A stretch of DNA of 64,000 bases from Coriobacteriaceae bacterium. Lineage in GTDB: Bacteria; Actinomycetota; Coriobacteriia; Coriobacteriales; UMGS124. The notes beneath the pieces are model-generated. The model had not been told where the DNA came from, ran no database searches, and saw only the letters and a list, made by a program, of their open reading frames with translations. Both the position numbers and the translations under genes were made by a program. The DNA is taken from the NCBI GenBank assembly GCA_019421015.1, contig JAHZGC010000004.1, forward strand, positions 62,357 to 126,356, written 5' to 3'. Below, piece by piece: positions 8,237 through 17,051 of this stretch; position 1 is the first letter of the stretch, and the number at the start of each line of letters is the position of its first letter.

Positions 8237-9154
8237 GTGATCTACGCCGAAGGCGACGTGCGCATCGACGCGCTCAAAGAGTTCATCGTGCTGGCCCGGA
8301 CCCTGAATTTCAGCAAAGCCGCCGTCGAGCTCGGCCTGACCCAGCCGGCCTTGAGCAAGCACATCCTGGCCCTCGAGGAGCGCCTGGGGTTCGCGGTCGT
8401 GTATCGCGGCAAGCCCCTGCGCCTCACCGAACCTGGTCGCGAGCTTCTGGCCTATGCCCAGCAGGTGGTCGGCCTGTACGAGGAGGGGGTGGCGCGGTGC
8501 CGGGCGCTTGTGCGCTCCGCTGGGCCCGTGAGGCTGCTGTGGCTCGACTACCCGCACTTCGGCCCCTTCTTGGATTCGGTGCGCGGCGTGAGCTTCGACA
8601 TCGCGACGCCGCGCGGCGACGAGACCTACTTCTCGGAGCTGCTGAACGGCCGCATCGACGTGGTGGCCACGGCCGACGTGCGTCTGAGCCCGCAGCTTGC
8701 CCAGGAGGCCCGGGCAGCGGGGATCGAGGTCCGCAGCGCGGGCGAGAGGCCCTTGTACCTGGTGGTTTCCAAGGATCACGAGCTCGCCCGCAAAAAGGAC
8801 CTCAGCCGAGAAGACCTGCGCGGCCGCGAGATGCTCCTGGTGAACGGTGCGCTCTTCACGGAATGGAGCCGTCTGCTCGAAGGGTTCTTTGGCCCCGACC
8901 TGGACCTGCGCTTCACGCTGCGGCCTCTCAACGCCAACTACAGCAACCTGCGCCAGCTCGACTTGGGGTCCTCGGTGTTCGTGTGCCACGACGACGCCGT
9001 GATCCCCCATTGCAGCACCCGCAGCGATGTGGTGGTGATCGACCGGATCGATGGGGAGCCGCTGCGCGTCCCCCTTTGCGCTCTATGGATGCCGAACAAC
9101 CCCAACCCCCATGTGCATGCGTTTATGGACCAGCTTTCGGAGTGGTTTGCGTAG
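8237..9154 (+). CDS. LysR-family transcriptional regulator
   Basis: The protein has 305 residues. The GTG at 8237 is preceded by GGGGGAAG. The N-terminal helix-turn-helix reads VRIDALKEFIVLARTLNFSK then AAVELGLTQPALSKHI, typical of LysR, and the effector-binding domain runs from about 90. It diverges from the flavoprotein at 6434-8008, which it probably controls. The hexaheme cytochrome gene begins 188 bp downstream on the same strand but after an AT-rich gap, so it may have its own promoter. Confidence 0.88.
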   Translation: MIYAEGDVRIDALKEFIVLARTLNFSKAAVELGLTQPALSKHILALEERLGFAVVYRGKPLRLTEPGRELLAYAQQVVGLYEEGVARCRALVRSAGPVRLLWLDYPHFGPFLDSVRGVSFDIATPRGDETYFSELLNGRIDVVATADVRLSPQLAQEARAAGIEVRSAGERPLYLVVSKDHELARKKDLSREDLRGREMLLVNGALFTEWSRLLEGFFGPDLDLRFTLRPLNANYSNLRQLDLGSSVFVCHDDAVIPHCSTRSDVVVIDRIDGEPLRVPLCALWMPNNPNPHVHAFMDQLSEWFA

Positions 9155-9342
9155 GCGCTGTTTGGAGCGGCCTTTGGCGATGGCCGGGTGTCTCCAGGAG
9201 CTCGCAACTATTCCATCTAGGCATACCTCCTCTCCAAATTGGCATTTTTAGTATGACCTCCTGCATCGGTACCGTAGGCGCAGACTTTGCATTGTGCGGA
9301 AGTCTATGCCTTGTGGTTCGTTGTCTGGAGAGGAGCACTGCT

Positions 9343-10065
9343 ATGAAGAAGAGGGTTGCCGCGGCCGTCGTTGCCTGCGCGCTGGCCGGATGCCTGGGTT
9401 CTGCGGCTGCGTTCGCCGCCGACGGCGGCGCGGCGTGGTCTATGGATGCCGATTGCGGCGCATGCCACACCAAGGAGGCTGCTACCCACGAGGCGGTCGG
9501 CGGCGAGGCGGAAGCCCAGGAGGCCGAAGCGGCCGCCGACGCCAAGGACAGGGCCGCCTCTGCCGAGAAGGCCGATACGGACGCCGCTGCTGGCGCCGAC
9601 GCCGGGGCCAGGGAGGGCGCCGCTGCCGACGAGGTCCCGGTTGCCGCCGAAGCCACCGAGGCCGACGAGGCCGCCGCCACGCCGCTGGCCGCCGCCCACG
9701 CCGTGCTGCCCTGCACGAGCTGCCATTCCGACGAGGAGGCCCTCGAGAAGGTGCACGACGGCGTGACGGCCGACGACCGCATGCCCAAGCGCCTGCGCAA
9801 GGCCAAGATCGGCGAGGAACTGTGCCTTTCGTGCCACGGGAGCTACGAGGAACTCGCCGCAGCCACCCAGGAGGACCAGATGCTCGTGGATGGCGTTGGC
9901 AAGACGGTGAACCCCCACGACCTGCCGGCGGTGGAGGACCATCAGAAGATCGACTGCCTCGACTGCCACTCCATGCACAAGGAGCAGTCGTCGATGGCGA
10001 CGGCCATGAACACCTGCGCCGGCTGCCACCACGCCGGCACCTTCGAGTGCGGCACCTGCCACTAG
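9343..10065 (+). CDS. Exported hexaheme c-type cytochrome with Ala/Glu-rich spacer
   Basis: The protein has 240 residues. The ATG at 9343 follows GGAGAGGA. The signal peptide can be read as a lipobox (LAGC, Cys17) or as signal-peptidase-I cleavage after AFA (23-25). Six CXXCH heme sites are seen at Cys38, 124, 161, 205, 225 and 236. The first is separated from the rest by an 80-residue Ala/Glu/Asp-rich stretch (43-122), likely an extended tether. The last four resemble compact tetraheme donors of the NrfH or small tetraheme type. It lies among flavoprotein genes that lack heme domains, so it may pass electrons to one or more of them. Confidence 0.85.
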   Translation: MKKRVAAAVVACALAGCLGSAAAFAADGGAAWSMDADCGACHTKEAATHEAVGGEAEAQEAEAAADAKDRAASAEKADTDAAAGADAGAREGAAADEVPVAAEATEADEAAATPLAAAHAVLPCTSCHSDEEALEKVHDGVTADDRMPKRLRKAKIGEELCLSCHGSYEELAAATQEDQMLVDGVGKTVNPHDLPAVEDHQKIDCLDCHSMHKEQSSMATAMNTCAGCHHAGTFECGTCH

Positions 10066-10100
10066 GTTGATACGCCAAGGGGCCCTTCTGCACCCGCTAA

Positions 10101-10139
10101 AGCCCCAGTCTGCCGGAATTGTCCCGGTGGGCTGGGGCT
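10101..10139 (+). terminator. Terminator-like hairpin after cytochrome gene
   Basis: AGCCCCAG (10101-10108) pairs with CTGGGGCT (10132-10139), with a CCGG inner pair in the loop. It lies 35 bp after the cytochrome stop codon. Confidence 0.55.
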
Positions 10140-10219
10140 TGCTGGTGCGCGTGCCTTCGGCCGGGCTTCTTGGTCAGACCGCATAATTGGCTAGTGCCGC
10201 ATCTCCGGCCGGCCGCCCA

Positions 10220-10463
10220 TGGACAGAATCGCGACTTTCTTGATCGATCCCGGTGTTCGGGGGCGACCCCTGGACGGGTTCGCGACTTTCTCGACCGATT
10301 TCCGCCCCTCTCGCCTCGAAGCTTGGAGGAGAAACCCTGTCTACCTGGGGTTTCTCCTCTGCCATTCTTGCGGCCCCGACGAAGCCGGTCAAGAAAGTAG
10401 CGATTCTGTCCAAGGGACCTGCCGAGAAGGGTTAATCGGTCGAGAAAGTCGTGGTCTTGTCCA
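10220..10463. repeat. Dyad-centred repeat array A (51-bp period)
   Basis: A noncoding array of 244 bp. Two forward 30-bp units (10220-10249, 10271-10300) are followed by an 82-bp centre and two inverted units (10383-10412, 10434-10463). Spacers inside each arm are 21 bp, so the period is 51 bp. Each unit starts TGGAC, contains the core CGCGACTTTCT or a close variant, and ends near GACCGATT. The centre holds a perfect 11-bp stem (AGGAGAAACCC, 10327-10337, with 10348-10358). The array lies between the converging cytochrome (+) and LysR (-) genes and ends 8 bp from the LysR stop. Its geometry is base-for-base the same as array B at 48657-48900. Confidence 0.9.
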
Positions 10464-10471
10464 GGGACAGC

Positions 10472-11394
10472 TTAAGGATTGTCCCGCTCTTCGCGATGGG
10501 CGATGAACGCCTGCGCGAATTTCTGGGCGTCCGGATGGGCGGCGTTGTTGCGCCAGATCAGGATGTCGGGCATGGCGAGTGTCCGGCCGTCCAGCTGGTC
10601 CCAGCAAACAATCTCTTCCGGGTTGAGCCTTTGCTGGATCCAGCGGGTCGGCATAAGCGCGACCGACGTGTTGTCGGCCAGCGCCATGCTCAGCGTGCCC
10701 TCGTCCCAGGCGTAGAGGGGGTTGAGCGGGATGGCCGAGAGATCGAGGCGCGTGAGGCGCTCCATGCTCTCTTTCCAGCGTTCGAAGTTCTGGGGCGCCG
10801 TGGTGACGCAGAGCTCGTGGTTCACCAGGTCAGAGCTGCTAAGGGCCGGTACCTGAGAGAGCGCCGAGGCGCTCGAGGCCGTAAAGCAATGGGGGACCCA
10901 GCCCAGCACCGCATAGTCCAGCTCATGCTGGCGTGTAAGGGGCTCAAGCTGCTCTTTGTCCAAATATTCGCCTACAAGCACAACGTCGGCGTCGCCCTGG
11001 GTGAGCTCGTAGATCGGGTCACCGTACCGCTGCACGACCTTGAACTGCGGGTCGGCTATGGTCTTAAGGATGGAGAGCTCGCAGGGGAGCAAGAGGCGCT
11101 GCACCACGAACTGCACGCTGCGGGTATCTCGCTCGATAACGCGGCGCACTCCTCCATCATCACGTCGTAGGAGCGTACCACCCCTTCGACCTTGCCAAGA
11201 AAGATCATCCCCAGCTTGGTGAGTGCAAGCCCTCCGTTGGGCGCCTGCTCGAACAACTCGGCCCCCAGTTCGGATTCGATGGCCTTGATGTGGGCGCTTA
11301 ATGCGGCGGGCGACACAAACAGCTCGCGGGCGGACTCTCTGAGGGCGAGGGTCTTTGCTGTGTGAATAAACTCGCGCATGTACTCAGTCTTCAC
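10472..11394 (-). pseudogene. LysR-family regulator interrupted by a single-base frameshift
   Basis: The GTG at 11394 opens a LysR N-terminus (VKTEYMREFIHTAKTLALRE, then SARELFVSPAALSAHI). The effector domain continues in another frame from about RSVQFVVQRLLLPCEL to the stop at 10472. The frames join at a run of three C (minus strand, 11122-11124): one more C would restore ...SEIP-RSVQF... and give 307 residues, the normal length. The gene is divergent from the flavoproteins at 11744 and 13373 and would have been their regulator. It could be a real pseudogene, a contingency run, or a sequencing error; the ORF is otherwise undamaged. Confidence 0.8.
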
Positions 11395-11743
11395 CGTGCG
11401 TGCCCCTTTGCTGGCTGTGCAAGCGATTCGTGTTCGCAAAAACAAAACACTCCGCCGGGTTTGCAAACAGTTGTGGCAAAGCAAGGGGGAGTGAGAAAAA
11501 CCGGAATGATCGCCGGCCAAAACAATCCCTACCATAGTAGCAGTACGAGCGCTTGCAAGCGTGCTCGTTAGAACAAATCGGGGGCCAAAAAGAAGCAAGG
11601 ATACCTGCAGCGCTGTCCTCCACGTTGAGTGGGGGGGGTGGGGGAGGTTGCGCGGCCGGTTTGCCAAGACCGCCCGGTTGCAGCGAGCGCCTGCTGCTTT
11701 TTGGCCGCATGGAGCCCTAAGGCACAAAAAAGGAGAAGCCCCT
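11395..11743. promoter_or_regulatory. Divergent promoter region with a near-perfect dyad and G-runs
   Basis: Contains no gene. Bases 11545-11568 form ACGAGCGCTTG/CAAGCG-TG-CTCGT, an inverted repeat perfect apart from a 2-base bulge and a good operator candidate for the LysR at 10472-11394. A run of eight G followed by five G occurs at 11631-11644. The flavoprotein ribosome site AAAAAAGGAG lies at about 11726-11735. Confidence 0.45.
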
Positions 11744-13318
11744 ATGAACCCTATGGACACGACCCTATCCCGCCGCAGCCTCGTCTGTTCCGCAGCGGGG
11801 GCAACCGCGGCGGCCGCTCTTGCCGCGTCGGGCATCCAGGCCGCCCAAGCCGACGCCGCCGCAGTGCCTCCGAGCTGGGATGCCGCGCTTCCCGAAACCT
11901 GGGACCGCACGTGCGAGATGCTCGTCCTGGGCTGCGGCATCGCCGGCGCCTGCGGTGCGGTCGAAGGCGCCGACCTGGGCTTCGACGTGCTCGTGGTGGA
12001 CGCGGCCCCCACGGTCGTCGACTGCTGCTGCACGCTGAGCGGCGGCTCGCTGAGCGGCTGCTGCACCGAGATCCAGGAGGCCAATGACATCGAGGACGAC
12101 GTGGAGACCATGGTCTCGGACATCCGTCGCTGCGGCGGCGACATGGGCGACGTCGCCTTGATCCGCACCTGGTGCGAGATGAGCGGCGAGACGGTGGAGT
12201 GGCTCGAAGAGATCGGCTGCGACGTCTTTGACCAGGTCATCAGCGCAAGCTGCCACTCCATCGACCGCAACTACTACGCGAACCCCACCGGCAGCGGCAT
12301 CGGCTGGATGCAGGGCCTCGAGAAAGCCCTCGACGAGCGCGGGGTCGAGATCCTCTCGAACACGCGCGCCACGAAGCTCTACCGCGACGCGTCGGGCGTC
12401 GTGGTGGGCGCCCACGTGGAGCCCAAGGACGGCGAGCCCTTCGACATCGAGGCGACCCGCGGCGTGCTGCTCGCGGTGGGCGGCCTGGGCAACGACACCG
12501 AGCTGTGGGGCCGCTACTGTCTGTCGATGAAGGAGATAACCGAGAACGCCAAGGCCATCGTGAGCGGGTCGCCGGCCGACGTGAACGGCGACGGCTACCG
12601 CATGCTCGAGGCCATCAACGGCTACTGCTATCCCACCCCGCCCAACTATGGCGGCGAGGGCGTCGCCGTGAGCGAGAACGGCCCGGCGAGCGGCATCTGC
12701 TGCCCCTGGCGCTGGACCTCGAGCTTCTGCGAGGTCAACGCCAACGGCGAGCGCTTTATCAACGAGACGAGCTTCCACGACTCCTACGACCTCAAGATCG
12801 GCCTCAAGCAGCCCGGCATGTGGCACGTGGGCATCTTTGACGACGTGGCGCGCCAGGCGGCCGACGGACAGGCCCAGGGCCAGCCGATCATCGACGAAGC
12901 CATGAAGAACGCCATGCCGACCGTGGTGAAGGCCGGCACCCTCGAGGAGCTGGCCGAGGCCTTTGGCCTGCCGGTCGACGCGGTTCTGGCCTCGGTGGAG
13001 GACTTCAACGCGCACGTCGAGTCCCAGGAGCCCGACGAGTTCGGCCGCACCGATTTTCTGGGCGAGAAGATCGCGACACCGCCGTTCTGGGGCTTCGACA
13101 TGGAGGTCATCGTGGCGACCTCCAAGGGCGGTTCCAAGATTAACACGCAGGCCCAGGCCTTGGACCGCTTTGACCAGGTCATCCCTCACCTGTATGTGGC
13201 AGGCGAGATGGCGTTCTTCCCCCTCATGGGCAGCTCTGCGGAGCACATCACGGGCGGCTGCAACGGCGCTGGCGCCGTGTTCGGCCGTATCGCCGCCCGC
13301 GGCATCGCTGCCGAGTAG
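11744..13318 (+). CDS. Tat-exported FAD-dependent reductase (about 525-residue subgroup)
   Basis: The protein has 524 residues from the ATG at 11744, preceded by AAGGAG. The Tat motif SRRSLVCS (9-16) is followed by the FAD fold MLVLGCGIAGACG (59-71). It shares with its neighbours a Cys-rich CCCTLSGGSLSGCCTEIQE segment after the first fold, a FWGFDMEVIVATSKGG substrate-loop motif, and a C-terminal GGCNGAGAVFGRI segment. No FMN_bind or heme domain is present, so electrons must come from a partner. It is 54 bp upstream of a paralogue at 13373 with no terminator between, indicating an operon. The cognate divergent LysR is frameshifted. Confidence 0.87.
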   Translation: MNPMDTTLSRRSLVCSAAGATAAAALAASGIQAAQADAAAVPPSWDAALPETWDRTCEMLVLGCGIAGACGAVEGADLGFDVLVVDAAPTVVDCCCTLSGGSLSGCCTEIQEANDIEDDVETMVSDIRRCGGDMGDVALIRTWCEMSGETVEWLEEIGCDVFDQVISASCHSIDRNYYANPTGSGIGWMQGLEKALDERGVEILSNTRATKLYRDASGVVVGAHVEPKDGEPFDIEATRGVLLAVGGLGNDTELWGRYCLSMKEITENAKAIVSGSPADVNGDGYRMLEAINGYCYPTPPNYGGEGVAVSENGPASGICCPWRWTSSFCEVNANGERFINETSFHDSYDLKIGLKQPGMWHVGIFDDVARQAADGQAQGQPIIDEAMKNAMPTVVKAGTLEELAEAFGLPVDAVLASVEDFNAHVESQEPDEFGRTDFLGEKIATPPFWGFDMEVIVATSKGGSKINTQAQALDRFDQVIPHLYVAGEMAFFPLMGSSAEHITGGCNGAGAVFGRIAARGIAAE

Positions 13319-13372
13319 GGGTTGCACGTATTAAAGGGATCGTTAGAGGGATCACAAGGGAAAGGAACTACC

Positions 13373-14956
13373 ATGGTTGGAACCGCACGGAACATCTCCC
13401 GCCGCAGCCTGGTGAGCGGCGCCGTGGCGACCGGCGTGCTGGGCTCGTGCGCGGCTACCCGCGCGTTCGCCGACGAGGCCCCGGCTGCTGCTCCCGCGAA
13501 GTGGGACGCCGCGATGCCCGAGGCGTGGGACCGCGAGGTGGGCGTGGTCATCGCCGGCACGGGCATCGCCGGCGCCTCCGCGGCCGTCGAGGCGTTCGAC
13601 GCCGGCATGGACGTGCTGGTGCTCACCGCGACCGACGACATCATCGACTGCAGCTGCACCATCAGCGGCGGTGCTCTGTCGGGCTGCTGCACGAGCCTCC
13701 AGGAGGACGAGGGCATCGAGGACAGCGTCGAGGCGTTTATCCGCGACATCCGCGCCGACGGCGGCGACTTCGGCGACCTGGAGTGCGTGACCGCCTGGGC
13801 CGAGAACAGCGGCGACACGGTCGACTGGCTCATCGACCTGGGCTGCGAGGTTAACTCCATGGTGATGCAGCCCGAGTCCCACAGCGTCGCGCGCAGCTAC
13901 AACTCGCTGCCGGCGGGCAACGGCCTGGGTTGGATGGAGGGCCTCAAGGGCGCCATCGAGGAGCGCGGGGTCGAGGTAATCTACAGCACCCCGGTCACCC
14001 ACATCTACCGCGAGGCGGACGGCCGCGTGGTGGGCGTCGAGGCCACGCCCAAGGACGGCAGCGGCCCCATCAACGTCAAGGCCACCCAGGGCGTCATCAT
14101 GGCGACGGGCGGCATCGGCAGCAACGTCGACCTGTGGGCCATGTACGCCCCCGTTATGCAGCAGATCAAGAAAGAGGCCAAGGCCATGCTCTCGTGCGCC
14201 CCGGTCGATGTGAACGGCAAGGGCATCGAGCTGCTGCGCGACGTGGACGCCTACATCGGCCTCACGGTTCCCAACTACGGTGGTGGCGGCATCGTGGTCG
14301 ATCCCAACAAGCCGGCCAACGCCACGCTGCTGCCCTACAGCTGGAAGGACCATCTCCTGATTGAGGTCAACGCCAACGGCGAGCGCTTCAACAACGAGTC
14401 GAGCTTCTCGGAGTACTTTGACCAGAAGCCCTACCGCGACCAGCCCGGTATGTGGCACGTGGTGGTCTTTGACGAGAACGGCCGCATGAGCGAGGGCGGC
14501 CAGCGCTTTGGCCAGGTTATCCTCGACGCCTGCGCCGAGAGCGGCATCACCGACACCGTCTTCAGCGCCAACACCCTCGAGGAGCTCGCCGATCACTACG
14601 GTATGGATCCCCAGAAGCTCGTGGCGGCCGTGGACGATTACAACGCCCACGTCGACTCCCAGGAGGCCGACGCCTTTGGCCGCACCGAGTTCGTGAGCAA
14701 GATCGACACCCCTCCCTTCTGGGGCATCGAGCAGGACATCGTGTTCGCCACCTCCAAGGGCGGCGCCAAGATCAACGCGCGTGCCCAGGTGCTCGACAAC
14801 ATGGGCCAGGTGATCCCGGGCCTCTATGCAGCTGGCGAGGTCGCGTTCTTCCCGATTCACGGCAACGGCAAGATCCACATCGTCGGCGGCTGCAACGGCT
14901 CCGCCGCCACCTACGGCCGCATCGCCGTGTGGAGCATCGCCGAGGACAGCGAGTAA
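13373..14956 (+). CDS. Tat-exported FAD-dependent reductase (about 525-residue subgroup)
   Basis: The protein has 527 residues. The ATG at 13373 follows AAAGGAA. The Tat motif SRRSLVSG (9-16) is followed by VVIAGTGIAGASA (58-70), with GTGIAG in place of the usual GSGxAG. The CSCTISGGALSGCCTSLQED segment and the FWGIEQDIVFATSKGG loop match the paralogues at 6434 and 11744, to which it is closely similar over its length. It is the second gene of a two-gene operon that ends at a strong terminator. Two adjacent copies suggest duplication with divergence of substrate range, or a heteromeric pair; sequence does not decide. Confidence 0.87.
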   Translation: MVGTARNISRRSLVSGAVATGVLGSCAATRAFADEAPAAAPAKWDAAMPEAWDREVGVVIAGTGIAGASAAVEAFDAGMDVLVLTATDDIIDCSCTISGGALSGCCTSLQEDEGIEDSVEAFIRDIRADGGDFGDLECVTAWAENSGDTVDWLIDLGCEVNSMVMQPESHSVARSYNSLPAGNGLGWMEGLKGAIEERGVEVIYSTPVTHIYREADGRVVGVEATPKDGSGPINVKATQGVIMATGGIGSNVDLWAMYAPVMQQIKKEAKAMLSCAPVDVNGKGIELLRDVDAYIGLTVPNYGGGGIVVDPNKPANATLLPYSWKDHLLIEVNANGERFNNESSFSEYFDQKPYRDQPGMWHVVVFDENGRMSEGGQRFGQVILDACAESGITDTVFSANTLEELADHYGMDPQKLVAAVDDYNAHVDSQEADAFGRTEFVSKIDTPPFWGIEQDIVFATSKGGAKINARAQVLDNMGQVIPGLYAAGEVAFFPIHGNGKIHIVGGCNGSAATYGRIAVWSIAEDSE

Positions 14957-14982
14957 GGCGCACGGCCCCGTAAGAGGAAACG

Positions 14983-15016
14983 ACGGGCCGGTCCCCCATT
15001 CTGGGGGCCGGCCCGT
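14983..15016 (+). terminator. Rho-independent terminator
   Basis: Arms 14983-14997 and 15003-15016 pair over 14 bp with one bulged T and a 5-nt loop, followed by TTTGC. It lies 26 bp after the flavoprotein operon. Confidence 0.8.
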
Positions 15017-15034
15017 TTGCAGGGGGGAGAAACC

Positions 15035-15103
15035 CTGCAGATCCGTTGGCCTGGCCGCAGCGCAGGGCTCGTCGAATATCAGGATGTCGGGATGCATGGC
15101 GAG
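15035..15103 (-). pseudogene. Probable ABC-ATPase Walker B fragment
   Basis: Read on the minus strand, this stretch gives LAMHPDILIFDEPCAA then ARPTDLQ. That is the Walker B and D-loop region of an ABC transporter ATPase (usual form LAMNPDVLLFDEPCSALDP). No Walker A, signature motif or start codon surrounds it, so it would be a remnant of about 70 bases. It could be chance, but the 12-residue match to a rigid motif is hard to get by accident. Confidence 0.4.
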
Positions 15104-15252
15104 GGGCGATGTCGGTGCTGTATGGGGCATTTGTTACAAAACGGTTTCGCCTCGCGATAAACGGTTGCGCGAACGGTGGCGCGTGCCCATACTGCGCACT
15201 CGTATCGATGATGTTCCCGGAATCGCACGGCCTGGCGTCGCGTGAGACCGGG

Positions 15253-15379
15253 GGCGGAGAAACCTCTGGAGAGCTCTTAAGTGAGCGCCGAAGGGGCAAG
15301 GGGCGGCCGATGGGTGGCCCTGAATCTCTCAGGCAAACGGACAGAGGACGCGGCATGGCCTGCGGGGCGTCGACCCCGC
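15253..15379 (+). promoter_or_regulatory. Glycine riboswitch (single aptamer) upstream of symporter gene
   Basis: The conserved glycine-aptamer blocks appear in order: GGAGAAACCTCTGGAGAG (15256 on), GCGCCGAAGGGGCAA, then GAATCTCTCAGGCAAACGG and ACAGAGG (ending about 15348). A perfect stem GCGGGG/CCCCGC (15362-15379) follows and may be the expression platform or a terminator. A single aptamer is seen rather than the common tandem pair. The next gene, 90 bp on, encodes a sodium:alanine/glycine symporter, which fits glycine sensing. Confidence 0.9.
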
Positions 15380-15468
15380 CCTTTGCGTGCGCTGCGCGCG
15401 GGTTTCCGTATCCTCCAACGTTTTTCTCGGGGCTTCTCCGCTGGAATAAGGTTCCAGGGAGGACTTGC

Positions 15469-16905
15469 GTGGACGCGTTGCTGCACGTTGTACAGACCAT
15501 CAACTCGTATTTGTCAGACTATGTGCTGATCATCCTGCTCATCGGAGCGGGCCTGTTCTTCAGCATCCGCACCCGCTTTGTGCAGGTGCGCTGCTTCGGC
15601 GAGGGCGTGCGCCGCATGTTCGGCGGCTTCTCGCTCAAGGGCAAAAAGCAGGCGGGCGGCATGAGCTCGTTCCAGGCGCTCGCCACGGCCGTGGCCGCCC
15701 AGGTGGGCACCGGCAACATCGTGGGCGCCTGCGGGGCGATCCTTGTGGGCGGCCCCGGCGCCATCCTCTGGATGTGGCTCATCGCCTTCTTCGGCATGGC
15801 CACCAACTACGCCGAGGCGGTGCTTGCCCAGACGACCCGCGTGGTCGACGCCGACGGGCGCGTGCACGGCGGCCCGGTCTACTACATCAAGGAGGCCTTC
15901 AAGGGCAGGTTCGGCACCTTCCTCGCCGGCTTCTTTGGGGTGGCGATCATCCTTGCCCTGGGCTTCATGGGCTGCATGGTGCAGTCCAACTCCATCGCCT
16001 CCACCTGCAACACGGCCTTCGGCATCCCGCTGTGGGTCATGGGCGCCCTTGTGGTGGTGGCTGCAGGCCTCGTGTTCTTCGGCGGCACGAGCCGCATCGC
16101 CGCGGTGACCGAGAAGGTCGTGCCCTTCATGGCCCTCATCTACCTGGTGGGCGGCGTGATCGTGCTCGCGGCCCACGCCGCGCAGGTGCCCGAAGCCGTT
16201 GCCCTGATCTTCCAGTGCGCCTTTAACCCCCAGGCCGGCGTGGGCGGCGTGACCTTTGGCATCTTTGCCGCCATCAGCCAGGGCGCCAAGCGCGGCCTGT
16301 TCTCCAACGAGGCCGGCATGGGCTCCACGCCCCACGCTCACGCCCTGGCCAACGTGAAGAACCCCCACGAGCAGGGCACCGTCGCCATGCTCGGCGTGTT
16401 CATCGACACCTTTGTGGTCGTGACCATCACCGCGCTCGTGGTTATCACCATGCTCTACACCGGCGACGGAGCGCTGGCCCAGGGTGCCTACGAGGGCATC
16501 GACAAGACCAACATGGCCCAGCTCGCCTTCTCGGGTGTGATGGGCGAGGGGCTTGGCGGGGCGTTCGTGGCCGTGTGCCTGCTGTTCTTTGCCTTCTCCA
16601 CAATCATTAGCTGGAACCTGTTCGCCAAGATCAACGTGGAGCGCCTCTTTGGCAAGAAGGCCGTGCCCGTGTTCTGCGCGCTTGCCCTGGCCCTGATCTT
16701 TACGGGCTCCCTGCTCTCCAACGACCTGGTGTGGGAGCTGGCCGACATGTTCAACCAACTCATGGTGCTGCCCAACGTGCTGGCGCTGGTGGCGCTCTCG
16801 GGCACCGTGGTGGCCTGCGTGGAGGCCTACGCCGGCAAGTGCGGCGACGGCGAGCCCGAGGACGGGGAGCCGGAGGTCTCGGCCCGCGGGGCGCTGCTCG
16901 ACTAA
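15469..16905 (+). CDS. Sodium:alanine/glycine symporter (AGCS family)
   Basis: The protein has 478 residues. The GTG at 15469 follows AGGGAGGA. It is an integral membrane protein with about 10-11 hydrophobic segments. AGCS family signatures are present: MSSFQALATAVAAQVGTGNI near residue 65 and, later, SNEAGMGSTPHAHA. The family imports small neutral amino acids (alanine, glycine) with sodium. Control by a glycine riboswitch in the leader points to glycine as a physiological substrate. The charged C-terminal tail (GDGEPEDGEPEVS) is not conserved in the family. Confidence 0.93.
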   Translation: MDALLHVVQTINSYLSDYVLIILLIGAGLFFSIRTRFVQVRCFGEGVRRMFGGFSLKGKKQAGGMSSFQALATAVAAQVGTGNIVGACGAILVGGPGAILWMWLIAFFGMATNYAEAVLAQTTRVVDADGRVHGGPVYYIKEAFKGRFGTFLAGFFGVAIILALGFMGCMVQSNSIASTCNTAFGIPLWVMGALVVVAAGLVFFGGTSRIAAVTEKVVPFMALIYLVGGVIVLAAHAAQVPEAVALIFQCAFNPQAGVGGVTFGIFAAISQGAKRGLFSNEAGMGSTPHAHALANVKNPHEQGTVAMLGVFIDTFVVVTITALVVITMLYTGDGALAQGAYEGIDKTNMAQLAFSGVMGEGLGGAFVAVCLLFFAFSTIISWNLFAKINVERLFGKKAVPVFCALALALIFTGSLLSNDLVWELADMFNQLMVLPNVLALVALSGTVVACVEAYAGKCGDGEPEDGEPEVSARGALLD

Positions 16906-16940
16906 CGCGCGCAACCATCCGTCGCATCGTGCTTGTGGCC

Positions 16941-16980
16941 GGCCCGGCCCCGGGGGAGAGGTCCCGGGGCCGGGCCGCTT
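16941..16980 (+). terminator. Rho-independent terminator
   Basis: A perfect 14-bp GC stem (16941-16954 with 16963-16976, 8-nt loop) is followed by GCTTTTTG. It ends the symporter transcript. Confidence 0.92.
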
Positions 16981-17051
16981 TTTGTCACGGGGCGTCCACC
17001 GCTGCGCGGGGGCCTCTAGGAGGCCCGCTGCGTGCGGCTGTGTACGCTTAT

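Noticed and set aside
10220..10463. CRISPR array (30-bp units with 21-bp spacers)
   Set aside because: Only two units run in each direction, the second pair is inverted, unit sequences are imperfect, and there is no cas gene.
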